A stretch of 64,000 nucleotides of DNA from Bacteroidales bacterium. Lineage in GTDB: Bacteria > Bacteroidota > Bacteroidia > Bacteroidales > F082. Shown one piece after another: positions 34,992 through 42,890 of the stretch. The translations under genes were made by a program, and so were the position numbers. Each line of letters opens with the position of its first letter. Positions within the stretch are counted from its first letter, which is position 1. The notes beneath the pieces were generated by a model. The model saw only the letters and a program-made list of their open reading frames with translations. It did not search any database and was not told the origin of the DNA. Where the stretch lies: NCBI GenBank assembly GCA_015491905.1, contig WGGC01000169.1, positions 1 through 64,000 on the forward strand. Direction: 5' to 3'.

Positions 34992-35019
34992 TCCACAAAT
35001 AATTATAAAATAAGATATT

Positions 35020-36813
35020 TTGAAAAAACAAAACATAAATGAGTTGGATGGTAAAACTCTATATAACTGCGTTATAACAGGAGCTTCCAAAATATTTGAC
35101 AATCAAAATTATATTAATAAAATAAATGTCTTTCCTGTTGCCGATGCAGATACCGGTACAAATATGGCCTCTACCATGCGTGCTATTATTGAAACAGCAA
35201 AATCTGACAATAGTATAAAAATAACTGCCGAAGCCGTTGCAGATGCTGCTTTAATAGGTGCCAGAGGAAACTCCGGAATTATATTTGCACAATTTTTATT
35301 TGGTTTTAGTAATGAACTTCCTGACAAAGAGTCAATTTCAATAGAAGAATTTGCTGTCACCATAAAAGGAGCAGTTCAATATGCCTATGATGCCATAGCA
35401 AATCCAAAAGAGGGCACAATAATAACAGTAATTAGAGAATGGGCTGAACATTTAATTACCCGTACAGATAAAGAAAACGATTTCTATCACTTTTTAAATC
35501 ATAGTTTAAGGCTTGCCCGTGAAGCACTGAAAAACACCACAAAACAAATGGATAAATTAGCCAAAGCCAAAGTTGTTGATGCAGGAGCTTTGGGGTTTGT
35601 GAATTTTTTAGAAGGAATCGTTGAATACTTAAAAACCGGTGAAATTCCTGACCTGGAAGAATTAAAATCAGTAGTTATTGAATTTAACGAAGACCATCTT
35701 GAACACGATCAAATTACTTATAGATTTTGTACAGAAGCTTTAATCAAGGGAGAAAATCTAAATAAAAGTACAATTAAAATTCTTTTAGAAGGATTTGGCG
35801 ACTCAATGGTTATTGCCGGATCTACAAAAAAAATGAGAATTCATATTCATACAGACAGGCCATGGGATTTATTTGAAAAACTATCTCATGAGGCTACTAT
35901 CATAGCACAAAAGGTTGACGATATGGTTATGCAAAATGATATTGCTTCCCATCCTTTTTCAAAAATAGCTATTGTAACAGATTCTGCATGCGATTTACCT
36001 GTCAGCATAATTGAAAAATATCAAATTCAGATAATTCCACTAAACATTCATTTTGGCAACACTTATTATCTTGATGGAATTACTATGCAACCACATCAAT
36101 TTTACAAACAACTAGACTCCTCACCTGTTTATCCAACCACGTCTCAACCATCATTTAAAGATTTTTATAATAGATACAATTACCTTTCATCGCATTTTAA
36201 GTCTGTTATAGGAATAAATCTGAGTGCAAAATTAAGTGGTACATGGCAAAACAGTTTAAACGCTGCAAATAAAGTTTCAGATCAAACAGGGAAAACCATA
36301 GAAATAATTAACAGTAAAAAAGTTTCAGGAGGACAAGGGCTTTTAATACTACGTGCTATAGAGGCTATTGAAAAAGGAAAGACTCATGAAGATATTGTGG
36401 CAATGTTACCATTATGGGCACATAAAACAAAACAATTTGCCTCCCTCACAACATTAAAATATCTTGTGAAAAGCGGAAGAATTACCAAAGGAAGAGGGTT
36501 AATTGGAAACCTGTTAAATTTAAAACCTATTATAGAAGTTACTTCTGCAGGAATTGTAGAAAATGTTGGAAAAGCCACTTCAAATAAAAAAAGTAGTGAT
36601 TTGCTTTTTTCAAAGATGGAAAAAGTAATCCGCGGAAAAAAAATATGGGGATATGCTATTAACCATGCCAATAACCAAAAAGCAGCAGATAGAATAGCAT
36701 ATAAAATGGAAATGCTTACAGGTAAAAAGCCAAAATATTTTCATACAATTACGCCTGTTTTAATTGCACATGTTGGTATTGGAGCTGTTTCACTAGCAGT
36801 AATGCTAGAATAA
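35020..36813 (+). CDS. DhaL/DAK2-DegV fusion protein (FakA-FakB-like fatty acid kinase)
   Basis: The 597-residue protein joins two partners of the bacterial fatty acid kinase. Residues 1 to about 190 are a DhaL-like nucleotide domain with NVFPVADADTGTNM (Asp42, Asp44 as Mg-ATP ligands) and ARGNSGIIFAQFL. A FakA middle region runs to about 310, and a DegV lipid-binding domain runs from about 316 (IAIVTDSACDLP, YPTTSQPS, SAKLSGTWQNSLNAA, LKYLVKSGRITKG). In Firmicutes FakA phosphorylates fatty acids held by a separate FakB. A fusion suggests a self-contained enzyme for recycling fatty acids to acyl-phosphate. The start is TTG; N-terminal alignment with the family supports it. Confidence 0.85.
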   Translation: MKKQNINELDGKTLYNCVITGASKIFDNQNYINKINVFPVADADTGTNMASTMRAIIETAKSDNSIKITAEAVADAALIGARGNSGIIFAQFLFGFSNELPDKESISIEEFAVTIKGAVQYAYDAIANPKEGTIITVIREWAEHLITRTDKENDFYHFLNHSLRLAREALKNTTKQMDKLAKAKVVDAGALGFVNFLEGIVEYLKTGEIPDLEELKSVVIEFNEDHLEHDQITYRFCTEALIKGENLNKSTIKILLEGFGDSMVIAGSTKKMRIHIHTDRPWDLFEKLSHEATIIAQKVDDMVMQNDIASHPFSKIAIVTDSACDLPVSIIEKYQIQIIPLNIHFGNTYYLDGITMQPHQFYKQLDSSPVYPTTSQPSFKDFYNRYNYLSSHFKSVIGINLSAKLSGTWQNSLNAANKVSDQTGKTIEIINSKKVSGGQGLLILRAIEAIEKGKTHEDIVAMLPLWAHKTKQFASLTTLKYLVKSGRITKGRGLIGNLLNLKPIIEVTSAGIVENVGKATSNKKSSDLLFSKMEKVIRGKKIWGYAINHANNQKAADRIAYKMEMLTGKKPKYFHTITPVLIAHVGIGAVSLAVMLE

Positions 36814-36821
36814 AAAAATTA

Positions 36822-36918
36822 TTTCATGTGTTAATAATTTTATTTTTCATTGGCCACATGAAACTTATTATGGATAATCTTTTAGCTTGCCCTGTGAAAT
36901 ACCAAAAATTTCACAGGG
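36822..36918 (+). other. Two inverted repeats downstream of the DhaL-DegV gene
   Basis: TTTCATGTG (36822-36830) pairs with CACATGAAA (36855-36863), with a 24-nt loop. CCCTGTGAAA (36890-36899) pairs perfectly with TTTCACAGGG (36909-36918), with a 9-nt loop. Neither is followed by a T run, so simple intrinsic termination is not supported. They may stabilise the 3' end or bind a regulator of the downstream synthetase gene. Confidence 0.5.
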
Positions 36919-37041
36919 TGAATGTAATTTAATAATTATTCAATCATGGACATTTCATTTTAATGAAAAGAAACGTACTTATTTTTCATTCGTAATCATT
37001 CTAAATACTATAATTTTATCTATGTGCAGGATTGTTTTCAT

Positions 37042-37049
37042 TAAATTTG
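37042..37049 (+). promoter_or_regulatory. Bacteroidota -7 box (TAAATTTG) for the acyl-CoA synthetase
   Basis: It is an exact TAnnTTTG match 24 nt before ATG 37074. It lies inside the longer open frame from 37032, supporting the downstream start. Confidence 0.55.
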
Positions 37050-37073
37050 CTGTTGGAAAAATTACAGTATATT

Positions 37074-39134
37074 ATGATAACAGAACAGCTTATTAATCCT
37101 CGCAGCATTGTTGTTGTAGGAGGATCAGAAAACATTCAGAAACCGGGTGGAAAAGTCTTAAAAAATTTAATTGACGGCGGCTATAAAGGGAAACTGTATG
37201 TAATCAACCCAAAAGAAAATGAGGTTCAGGGAATAAAGAGTTATTCCGATCCAAAAGATTTACCGGAAACTGATATGGCAATTATTGCTATTGCTGCAAA
37301 ATACACTCCCGAAACTGTTGATTTCCTTGCTAAACACAAAAACACCAAAGCATTTATAGTACTTTCTGCAGGATTTAGTGAAGAAAGCGTTGAAGGCAAA
37401 AAATTAGAAGATAAACTTGTTGAGACTGTAAATAAAGTTAACGGGTCTTTAATTGGCCCCAATTGCGTAGGAGTTTTAACTCCTAACTATCATGGCGTTT
37501 TTACAGAACCCATTCCAAAAATACATCCCGATGGTTGCGATTTGATTAGTGGTTCAGGAGCTACAGCATGCTTCATTATGGAAGCCGGAATTCCAAAAGG
37601 ACTCACTTTTAATCAGGTTTTTTCTGTTGGAAATTCAGCTCAAATGGGTGTTGAAGATATTATACAATACATGGATGAAAATTTTGATCCGGAAAAAGAT
37701 TCGAAAATAAAACTTTTATACCTTGAGAAAGTAGAAAAACCACAGCTATTACTAAAACATGCAACATCTTTAATAAAAAAAGGATGCCGCATTGCAGCTA
37801 TAAAAGCAGGATCATCAGCAGCAGGAAGCAGAGCAGCATCTTCTCATACCGGAGCACTGGCAAGTCCGGATGCTGCGGTTGAAGCCCTATTCAGAAAAGC
37901 AGGAATAACAAGGTGCTATGGAAGAGAGGATTTAATTGATGTTGCAACCGTTTTAACTTATCCCAAATTAAAAGGAAAAAATATAGCCATTATTACACAT
38001 GCCGGTGGCCCCGCAGTGATGCTTACAGACAAGCTTTCTTCCGGAGGACTTAGTATTCCCGTATTAGAAGGAAAAGCAGCCGAAGAATTAAAGACAAAAC
38101 TTTACCCTGGATCATCAGTAGCGAATCCAATTGACTTTTTAGCCACAGGAACAGCAGAACAACTGGGAATAATAATTGATACCATCCATAAAGAATTTAA
38201 AGACATTAATGGAATTGTAGTTATATTTGGGACTCCGGGATTATTTAAAGTTTTTGATGTGTATAAACTACTAAATCAAAAAATGAAATCTCTAGATAAG
38301 CCAATTTTCCCTGTTCTCCCATCAGTAACTACTGCTAAAGAAGAAATAGAGGATTTTATAAAAAAAGGAAATGCTTATTTTCCTGATGAGGTTTTGCTTG
38401 GAGAAGCCCTGACGAGAGTATACAACACCCCCAAACCGGCAATGACAAATATAAAATCTAATAAAGATATTAATAAAAATAAGGTTCGTGCTATTATTGA
38501 CAACTCACCAAATGGTTATTTAAAACCTGAAACTGTCGGAGAACTTCTTGATGCAGTTATGATTCCCAGAGTTAAAGAATTTATTGCCACAACAATGAAA
38601 GAACTGGATACCATAGAAAAAGAGTTATCTTACCCGGTAGTTATGAAAGTTATTGGGCCTATACATAAATCAGATGTTGGTGGCGTACGGTTAAACATAA
38701 AAAACAAAGCAGACCTTACAACAGTAATGGGTGAAATGATGAAAATTAAAGACGCAAAAGGAGTACTAATACAACCTATGCTTAACGGGACAGAATTGTT
38801 TGCGGGTGTTAAAAGAGAAGGAAAATTTGGTCATTTAATTCTCTTCGGTCTTGGTGGAATTTTTATTGAAATTTTAAAAGATATAAGAACAACACTTGCT
38901 CCGGTAGGAAAAGAAGAAGCCCAATACGAACTGAATAAATTAAAAGGACGCAAAATTTTTGAAGGCACCAGAGGACAAAATCCTGTCAATCAATCAGAAT
39001 TTATTTCTATTTTAACAAAACTTTCTGCTTTAGTACAAGTTGCACCAGAAATTTCTGAAATGGATTTAAATCCATTAATTGCATCAAAAGATAAAGTAAT
39101 AGCTGTTGACGCAAGGATTAGAATTGAAAAGTAA
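37074..39134 (+). CDS. ADP-forming acetate/acyl-CoA ligase (fused alpha-beta)
   Basis: This enzyme interconverts acyl-CoA + ADP + Pi and acid + ATP + CoA, usually an ATP-yielding step in fermentation. The 686-residue protein (ATG 37074) has a CoA-binding Rossmann domain (NPRSIVVVGGSENIQKPGG, VINPKENEVQGIKSY), a succinyl-CoA-ligase-like domain with the phosphohistidine His258 in ASSHTGALASPDA, and a C-terminal ATP-grasp domain (about 470-686, SYPVVMKVIGPIHKSDVGGVRLNI, GVLIQPMLNGTELFAGVKREGKFGHLILFGLGG, EMDLNPLIA). The nominal frame opens 14 codons earlier, but the -7 box lies there. The specific acid is not determined by sequence. An aminotransferase follows. Confidence 0.92.
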   Translation: MITEQLINPRSIVVVGGSENIQKPGGKVLKNLIDGGYKGKLYVINPKENEVQGIKSYSDPKDLPETDMAIIAIAAKYTPETVDFLAKHKNTKAFIVLSAGFSEESVEGKKLEDKLVETVNKVNGSLIGPNCVGVLTPNYHGVFTEPIPKIHPDGCDLISGSGATACFIMEAGIPKGLTFNQVFSVGNSAQMGVEDIIQYMDENFDPEKDSKIKLLYLEKVEKPQLLLKHATSLIKKGCRIAAIKAGSSAAGSRAASSHTGALASPDAAVEALFRKAGITRCYGREDLIDVATVLTYPKLKGKNIAIITHAGGPAVMLTDKLSSGGLSIPVLEGKAAEELKTKLYPGSSVANPIDFLATGTAEQLGIIIDTIHKEFKDINGIVVIFGTPGLFKVFDVYKLLNQKMKSLDKPIFPVLPSVTTAKEEIEDFIKKGNAYFPDEVLLGEALTRVYNTPKPAMTNIKSNKDINKNKVRAIIDNSPNGYLKPETVGELLDAVMIPRVKEFIATTMKELDTIEKELSYPVVMKVIGPIHKSDVGGVRLNIKNKADLTTVMGEMMKIKDAKGVLIQPMLNGTELFAGVKREGKFGHLILFGLGGIFIEILKDIRTTLAPVGKEEAQYELNKLKGRKIFEGTRGQNPVNQSEFISILTKLSALVQVAPEISEMDLNPLIASKDKVIAVDARIRIEK

Positions 39135-39152
39135 ACCTCCAAAATATTTTAA

Positions 39153-39160
39153 TAACTTTG
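39153..39160 (+). promoter_or_regulatory. Bacteroidota -7 box (TAACTTTG) for the aminotransferase
   Basis: It is an exact TAnnTTTG match 47 nt before ATG 39208. Confidence 0.55.
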
Positions 39161-39207
39161 TATAGTGAAACCGGACATTTCTTATCTCAAAACAAATTGT
39201 ATTTATT

Positions 39208-40533
39208 ATGAAAAAAACACCCATTGATTATAATATTGTTCAAGAAAAAATAAAACAAAGCGGATTAAAATCCATAGGAAAAGCTTCTATACGAGAAATA
39301 AAAAAACTAATTGACCAGATTGAAGATGCAAGTGGCGAAAAATTTATCAGGATGGAAATGGGAATTCCAGGACTCCCACCGGTTAAAATTGGCGTAGATG
39401 CTCAAATAGATGCCCTTAACAAAGGTATTGCAGGGATATATCCTGATATTCAAGGCGTTTCCGAACTAAAGAATGAATTTTCAAAGTTTTTAAAACTATT
39501 CATGGATGTAGAAGCAAAGCCGGAAACATGCATCCCCACTGTCGGATCAATGCAGGGAAGTTTTGCTGCCTTTTTATGTATGAGCAGAACCAATAAAAAT
39601 CAAGATTCTACCTTATTTATGGATCCTGGATTTCCGGTTCATAAAATGCAACATAAAGTACTCAATCTTCGTTATGAAAGTTTTGATGTATATAATTTCA
39701 GGGGAGAAAAACTAAGAGAAAAACTTGAATCATATTTTAGCACAGGCAGGTTCCATTCCGTTTTATATTCAAACCCCAATAATCCTTCATGGATATGTTT
39801 TACAGATGAAGAATTAAAGATTATTGCTGAAGTTGCTGATAAATACAAAGTTGCAATATTAGAAGACCTGGCTTATTTCGGAATGGATTTCCGAAAAGAT
39901 ATTTCCGTTCCGGGAAAACCTCCTTATCAGCCTACTATTGCAAAATATTCAGATAATTATATTTTATTTATTTCCAGTTCAAAAATATTCAGTTATGCAG
40001 GTGAAAGAATTGGAATGATGGTTATTTCTGATAGATTATTTAATATGAGTATTCCCGACTTAAAAAGATTTTACACCACTGACAGGCTGGGATATTCATT
40101 AATATTTGAAACACTTTACCCTTTAAGTTCAGGAACATCTCATTCAGCTCAGTATGCTCTGGCTGCAATTTACAAAGCAGTAAATCAGGGCAAATTCAAT
40201 TTTGTGGAATATGTAAAAGATTACGGAGTTAAAGCACATGAGATGAAAAAATTATTTACAGAAAATGGCTTTAAAATAGTATATGATAAGGATCTTGATC
40301 AGCCCATAGCCGACGGTTTCTATTTTACTTTTTCATATCCCGGTATGGATTCAGAATTTTTATTGAAGGAGCTTGTTTATTATGGAATCAGCGCCATATC
40401 ACTACTTATTACAGGAAGTTCTCATAAAGAGGGAATAAGAGCATGTACATCCCTCATTCGTCATGATCAAATGCCTGTTTTAAAAGAAAGACTGATACAA
40501 TTTCATAAAGATCATCCTGTTAACCTGAGTTAG
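39208..40533 (+). CDS. PLP-dependent class I/II aminotransferase
   Basis: This 441-residue fold-type I enzyme has MGIPGLPP, the cofactor segment TVGSMQGSFAAFLCMS, the SNPNNPSWICFTDEEL turn, AILEDLAYFGMDF (Asp that pairs with the PLP nitrogen) and the Schiff-base lysine Lys259 in SSSKIFSYAGERIGM. The substrate is unknown. The order synthetase then aminotransferase suggests amino-acid fermentation (transaminate, oxidise to acyl-CoA, conserve ATP), but the oxidoreductase for the middle step is not here and the aminotransferase has its own promoter box. Confidence 0.88.
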   Translation: MKKTPIDYNIVQEKIKQSGLKSIGKASIREIKKLIDQIEDASGEKFIRMEMGIPGLPPVKIGVDAQIDALNKGIAGIYPDIQGVSELKNEFSKFLKLFMDVEAKPETCIPTVGSMQGSFAAFLCMSRTNKNQDSTLFMDPGFPVHKMQHKVLNLRYESFDVYNFRGEKLREKLESYFSTGRFHSVLYSNPNNPSWICFTDEELKIIAEVADKYKVAILEDLAYFGMDFRKDISVPGKPPYQPTIAKYSDNYILFISSSKIFSYAGERIGMMVISDRLFNMSIPDLKRFYTTDRLGYSLIFETLYPLSSGTSHSAQYALAAIYKAVNQGKFNFVEYVKDYGVKAHEMKKLFTENGFKIVYDKDLDQPIADGFYFTFSYPGMDSEFLLKELVYYGISAISLLITGSSHKEGIRACTSLIRHDQMPVLKERLIQFHKDHPVNLS

Positions 40534-40540
40534 ACATAAT

Positions 40541-40574
40541 AAAAAAGGTGATATTTATAATATCACCTTTTTTA
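40541..40574. terminator. Bidirectional terminator between the aminotransferase and LruC genes
   Basis: A perfect 15-bp stem (40541-40555 with 40559-40573) is A-rich on one side and T-rich on the other, serving both convergent genes. Confidence 0.9.
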
Positions 40575-40584
40575 TTTATATTCA

Positions 40585-42489
40585 TTACTTAGCAGGTGGA
40601 GAATAAATATTGGAATTAACTCTGTAACCTGCCTTATCGGAATACCAATCCGGATATTGACTTCCTGCTGATTCTGCCCATGTGGCAAAATGATTGTAAG
40701 CATTTAATATTGCAACTTGCTCAACCGGATATGCAAAGGAAACCGGTATATCAAGTGCCCAAGGAAGGTTGTTTGCAGTTTGATAATATTTACCCGTTGC
40801 AGGATCAGTATCATCAGCCATTGTTTTAAAATAAGCAGGATTAGCTAAATCTGTAGGTTTATGTCCTGCCAAATGAACCTCTTTACCCCTATCTTTATTA
40901 ATTATCATAAATGGATTATAAGGAGCGGTACCTGTTACCTGCTTTGATACAGGATTACTATATACAACATGAAGTTGATTAGTATCAGGTAATACATAAG
41001 GTACATTTTCTTTTGTATTAATAAATGCTGAATTTGAACTTCCAATCATACTAAAAGCATCATCAAAAAGAATAATTACCGTATTGGTTTGTCCTTTCTC
41101 AGTACCATTGGTATTATTTTGAATATAGTTTTGTGTATATCTTGTTCCTGACACACTTTCAACATTTGTAGGATCACCGCCAAGCATTAGTCCGAAACCG
41201 TTAGTAAGACTGGCACCTACAGCTCTAACAGAATAACCCATATAAAATTCAACTAATTTATTTTCTGCATTCAAAACCGATTTGTAATGATAATCAACAA
41301 CTAAATCGTTAAAATCATAATCTCCCATTCCCGGCCATAAATCTTCAAATGCCAAGGTACCCCAATCTGTCTTATTAGGATAATATACATTAAAGGCTCT
41401 TGTAGCATCATTAGGATAATCGTCTAATTCATCATTTACTCCATCTCCATCGCTATCAGCAACAGGACCGGTAACAATGACATTATCAAAATAAACAGAT
41501 GAATTAGATGCTAAATCCCAACTCCATAACAACACATTTACTTTGACAGTATTGGCAGGCATAGTAGCAGCAATTGTTTTTGTTTTCCATTGACTGGAAG
41601 GGTAATTGTATCTTACATAAAAATATTCTAAAGCATTTCCCTGCGAATCAACCGGAATCAGGTATAACCAAGAATACAGTCTGCTTTTATTACCTACACT
41701 TTTTATATCAGCTGAAAGTGTTATTAAATCTCCTGGATTAGCATTAACCATTTGTGATGCACCACCATACCAATAACCATTAGAATAAGGAGTCCTAATA
41801 ACATGATTGCTACCATCAGCGTGCCATTCCATATTACCAGAATAATAATGGGTGAAATACCATTTTCCATCAACCGGATGCGAAGAATACCACCTGCTGA
41901 TTTGTCCAAAATTATCAGCTTCAAAATTTCCATTCTGAATAATGTTAGCAACTGAAGATTTTGGAGAGTCGAATACAAGATTATTATTTGAATAAGCATA
42001 AGTAGACTTTGTGGCAGTAGAAATGGCAGTATCAGGAGGATTGTTTCCATAATTTTCCCCAAAATTAACTACAACCCCTCCGGCTTTTGTCCCCACACCT
42101 GGCAAAGCCACTTTTGCATTACCCGCAATTGTCTGAATATATATCGAATCTAAAGCTGTAGGAACACGAAGCTTTCCATCATACATCCCTTGATTATCAA
42201 AGCTTCCTGCAGTTATAAGCACACCACCCTCTGCTGGGCTACCAGTATAAAAGTTAACACGGCTCCTGTTATTAATAAAATTAATTGACGAAGGCATATT
42301 AACGGTAATATCTTCAATTTTTGAGGTGTTAAAAATAAAACCGTTTGGAACGTTTAACTTAGTCATAGGATTTTCCTTTGCTGGTGCCGGCAAGGGATTC
42401 TTATTACAAGAGGATAATCCAAAAGCCAGAATTACTGTAAGTCCTAGCAGAGCAAAAATAATCTTGTTATTAATTTTCATTTTTTTCAT
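40585..42489 (-). CDS. LruC domain lipoprotein with carbohydrate-binding-like insert
   Basis: This is a 634-residue surface or periplasmic lipoprotein: the signal peptide ends LSSC with Cys28. A Bacteroidota LruC-type N-terminal region is followed (about 185-345) by a segment of the CBM4/9-like jellyroll pattern (NGNFEADNFGQISRWYSS to SVYFDNVIVTG). Then comes a calcium-binding DSDGDGVNDELDDYPNDATRAFN spacer and the LruC/DUF4842 domain (FEDLWPGMGDYDFNDLVVDYHY, GFGLMLGG, LHLAGHKPT-like block). The start is ATG 42489, since the open frame's TTG at 42501 lies inside a -7 box; ATG 42480 is an alternative. It may bind or display polysaccharide at the surface. The adjacent glycogen locus is divergent and a functional link is only a possibility. 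Confidence 0.8.
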   Translation of the reverse strand: MKKMKINNKIIFALLGLTVILAFGLSSCNKNPLPAPAKENPMTKLNVPNGFIFNTSKIEDITVNMPSSINFINNRSRVNFYTGSPAEGGVLITAGSFDNQGMYDGKLRVPTALDSIYIQTIAGNAKVALPGVGTKAGGVVVNFGENYGNNPPDTAISTATKSTYAYSNNNLVFDSPKSSVANIIQNGNFEADNFGQISRWYSSHPVDGKWYFTHYYSGNMEWHADGSNHVIRTPYSNGYWYGGASQMVNANPGDLITLSADIKSVGNKSRLYSWLYLIPVDSQGNALEYFYVRYNYPSSQWKTKTIAATMPANTVKVNVLLWSWDLASNSSVYFDNVIVTGPVADSDGDGVNDELDDYPNDATRAFNVYYPNKTDWGTLAFEDLWPGMGDYDFNDLVVDYHYKSVLNAENKLVEFYMGYSVRAVGASLTNGFGLMLGGDPTNVESVSGTRYTQNYIQNNTNGTEKGQTNTVIILFDDAFSMIGSSNSAFINTKENVPYVLPDTNQLHVVYSNPVSKQVTGTAPYNPFMIINKDRGKEVHLAGHKPTDLANPAYFKTMADDTDPATGKYYQTANNLPWALDIPVSFAYPVEQVAILNAYNHFATWAESAGSQYPDWYSDKAGYRVNSNIYSPPAK

Positions 42490-42498
42490 TATTTTATT

Positions 42499-42506
42499 CA
42501 AAATTA
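42499..42506 (-). promoter_or_regulatory. Bacteroidota -7 box (TAATTTTG) for the LruC lipoprotein
   Basis: It is an exact TAnnTTTG match on the minus strand overlapping the open frame's TTG at 42501. A second match, TATATTTG, lies at 42527-42534 and would give a more usual leader length to ATG 42489. Confidence 0.5.
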
Positions 42507-42843
42507 AAGGTAAAAAATATAAATCACAAATATATTTATAATATTTTTAGATTTATTATACCAAAAAAGATGCCAAAACTAAAACATAAAAATAAAATAT
42601 TATCAATCAATTAAATACAAATAGTAATTATAATTTATTTTATTCCCATTTTGAGAGTAAATTATTATATCGAGACTCATTTAATAATTAATTATTCTTC
42701 TTAAAAAAGAATTACAGTATTATATTTTATAAAAAATATAATTACAATCGATTGAAATACAGCAAAGAAATTAAATAACATTTTTTAATAAAAAACTAAC
42801 ACATTAATTTCAAACGGCAGGCATATTCGTTAACAGTATTGCT

Positions 42844-42851
42844 TACTTTTG
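42844..42851 (+). promoter_or_regulatory. Bacteroidota -7 box (TACTTTTG) for the glycogen locus
   Basis: It is an exact TAnnTTTG match 39 nt before the ATG of the debranching-enzyme gene, the first gene of the locus. Confidence 0.6.
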
Positions 42852-42890
42852 TAAAAATAAGTTTGAAAAAACATTGAAAAAAGCCTAATT

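Larger units (their letters stand above)
42490..42890. other. AT-rich divergent intergenic region
   Basis: This stretch separates the LruC lipoprotein and the glycogen locus and holds -7 boxes for both directions (42499-42506 and 42527-42534 on minus, 42844-42851 on plus). A perfect 10-bp AT-only hairpin (42719-42728 with 42733-42742, loop ATAA) lies in the middle, without a T run. I see no gene. Confidence 0.6.

Noticed and set aside
36887-37096. Small plus-strand ORF upstream of the acyl-CoA synthetase
   Set aside because: It spans the perfect hairpin at 36890-36918 and the promoter box, and overlaps the real gene start. No recognisable product.
42719-42742. AT-only 10-bp hairpin as a terminator
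   Set aside because: There is no T run on either strand and no gene ending there; in DNA of this composition such a palindrome can arise by chance.
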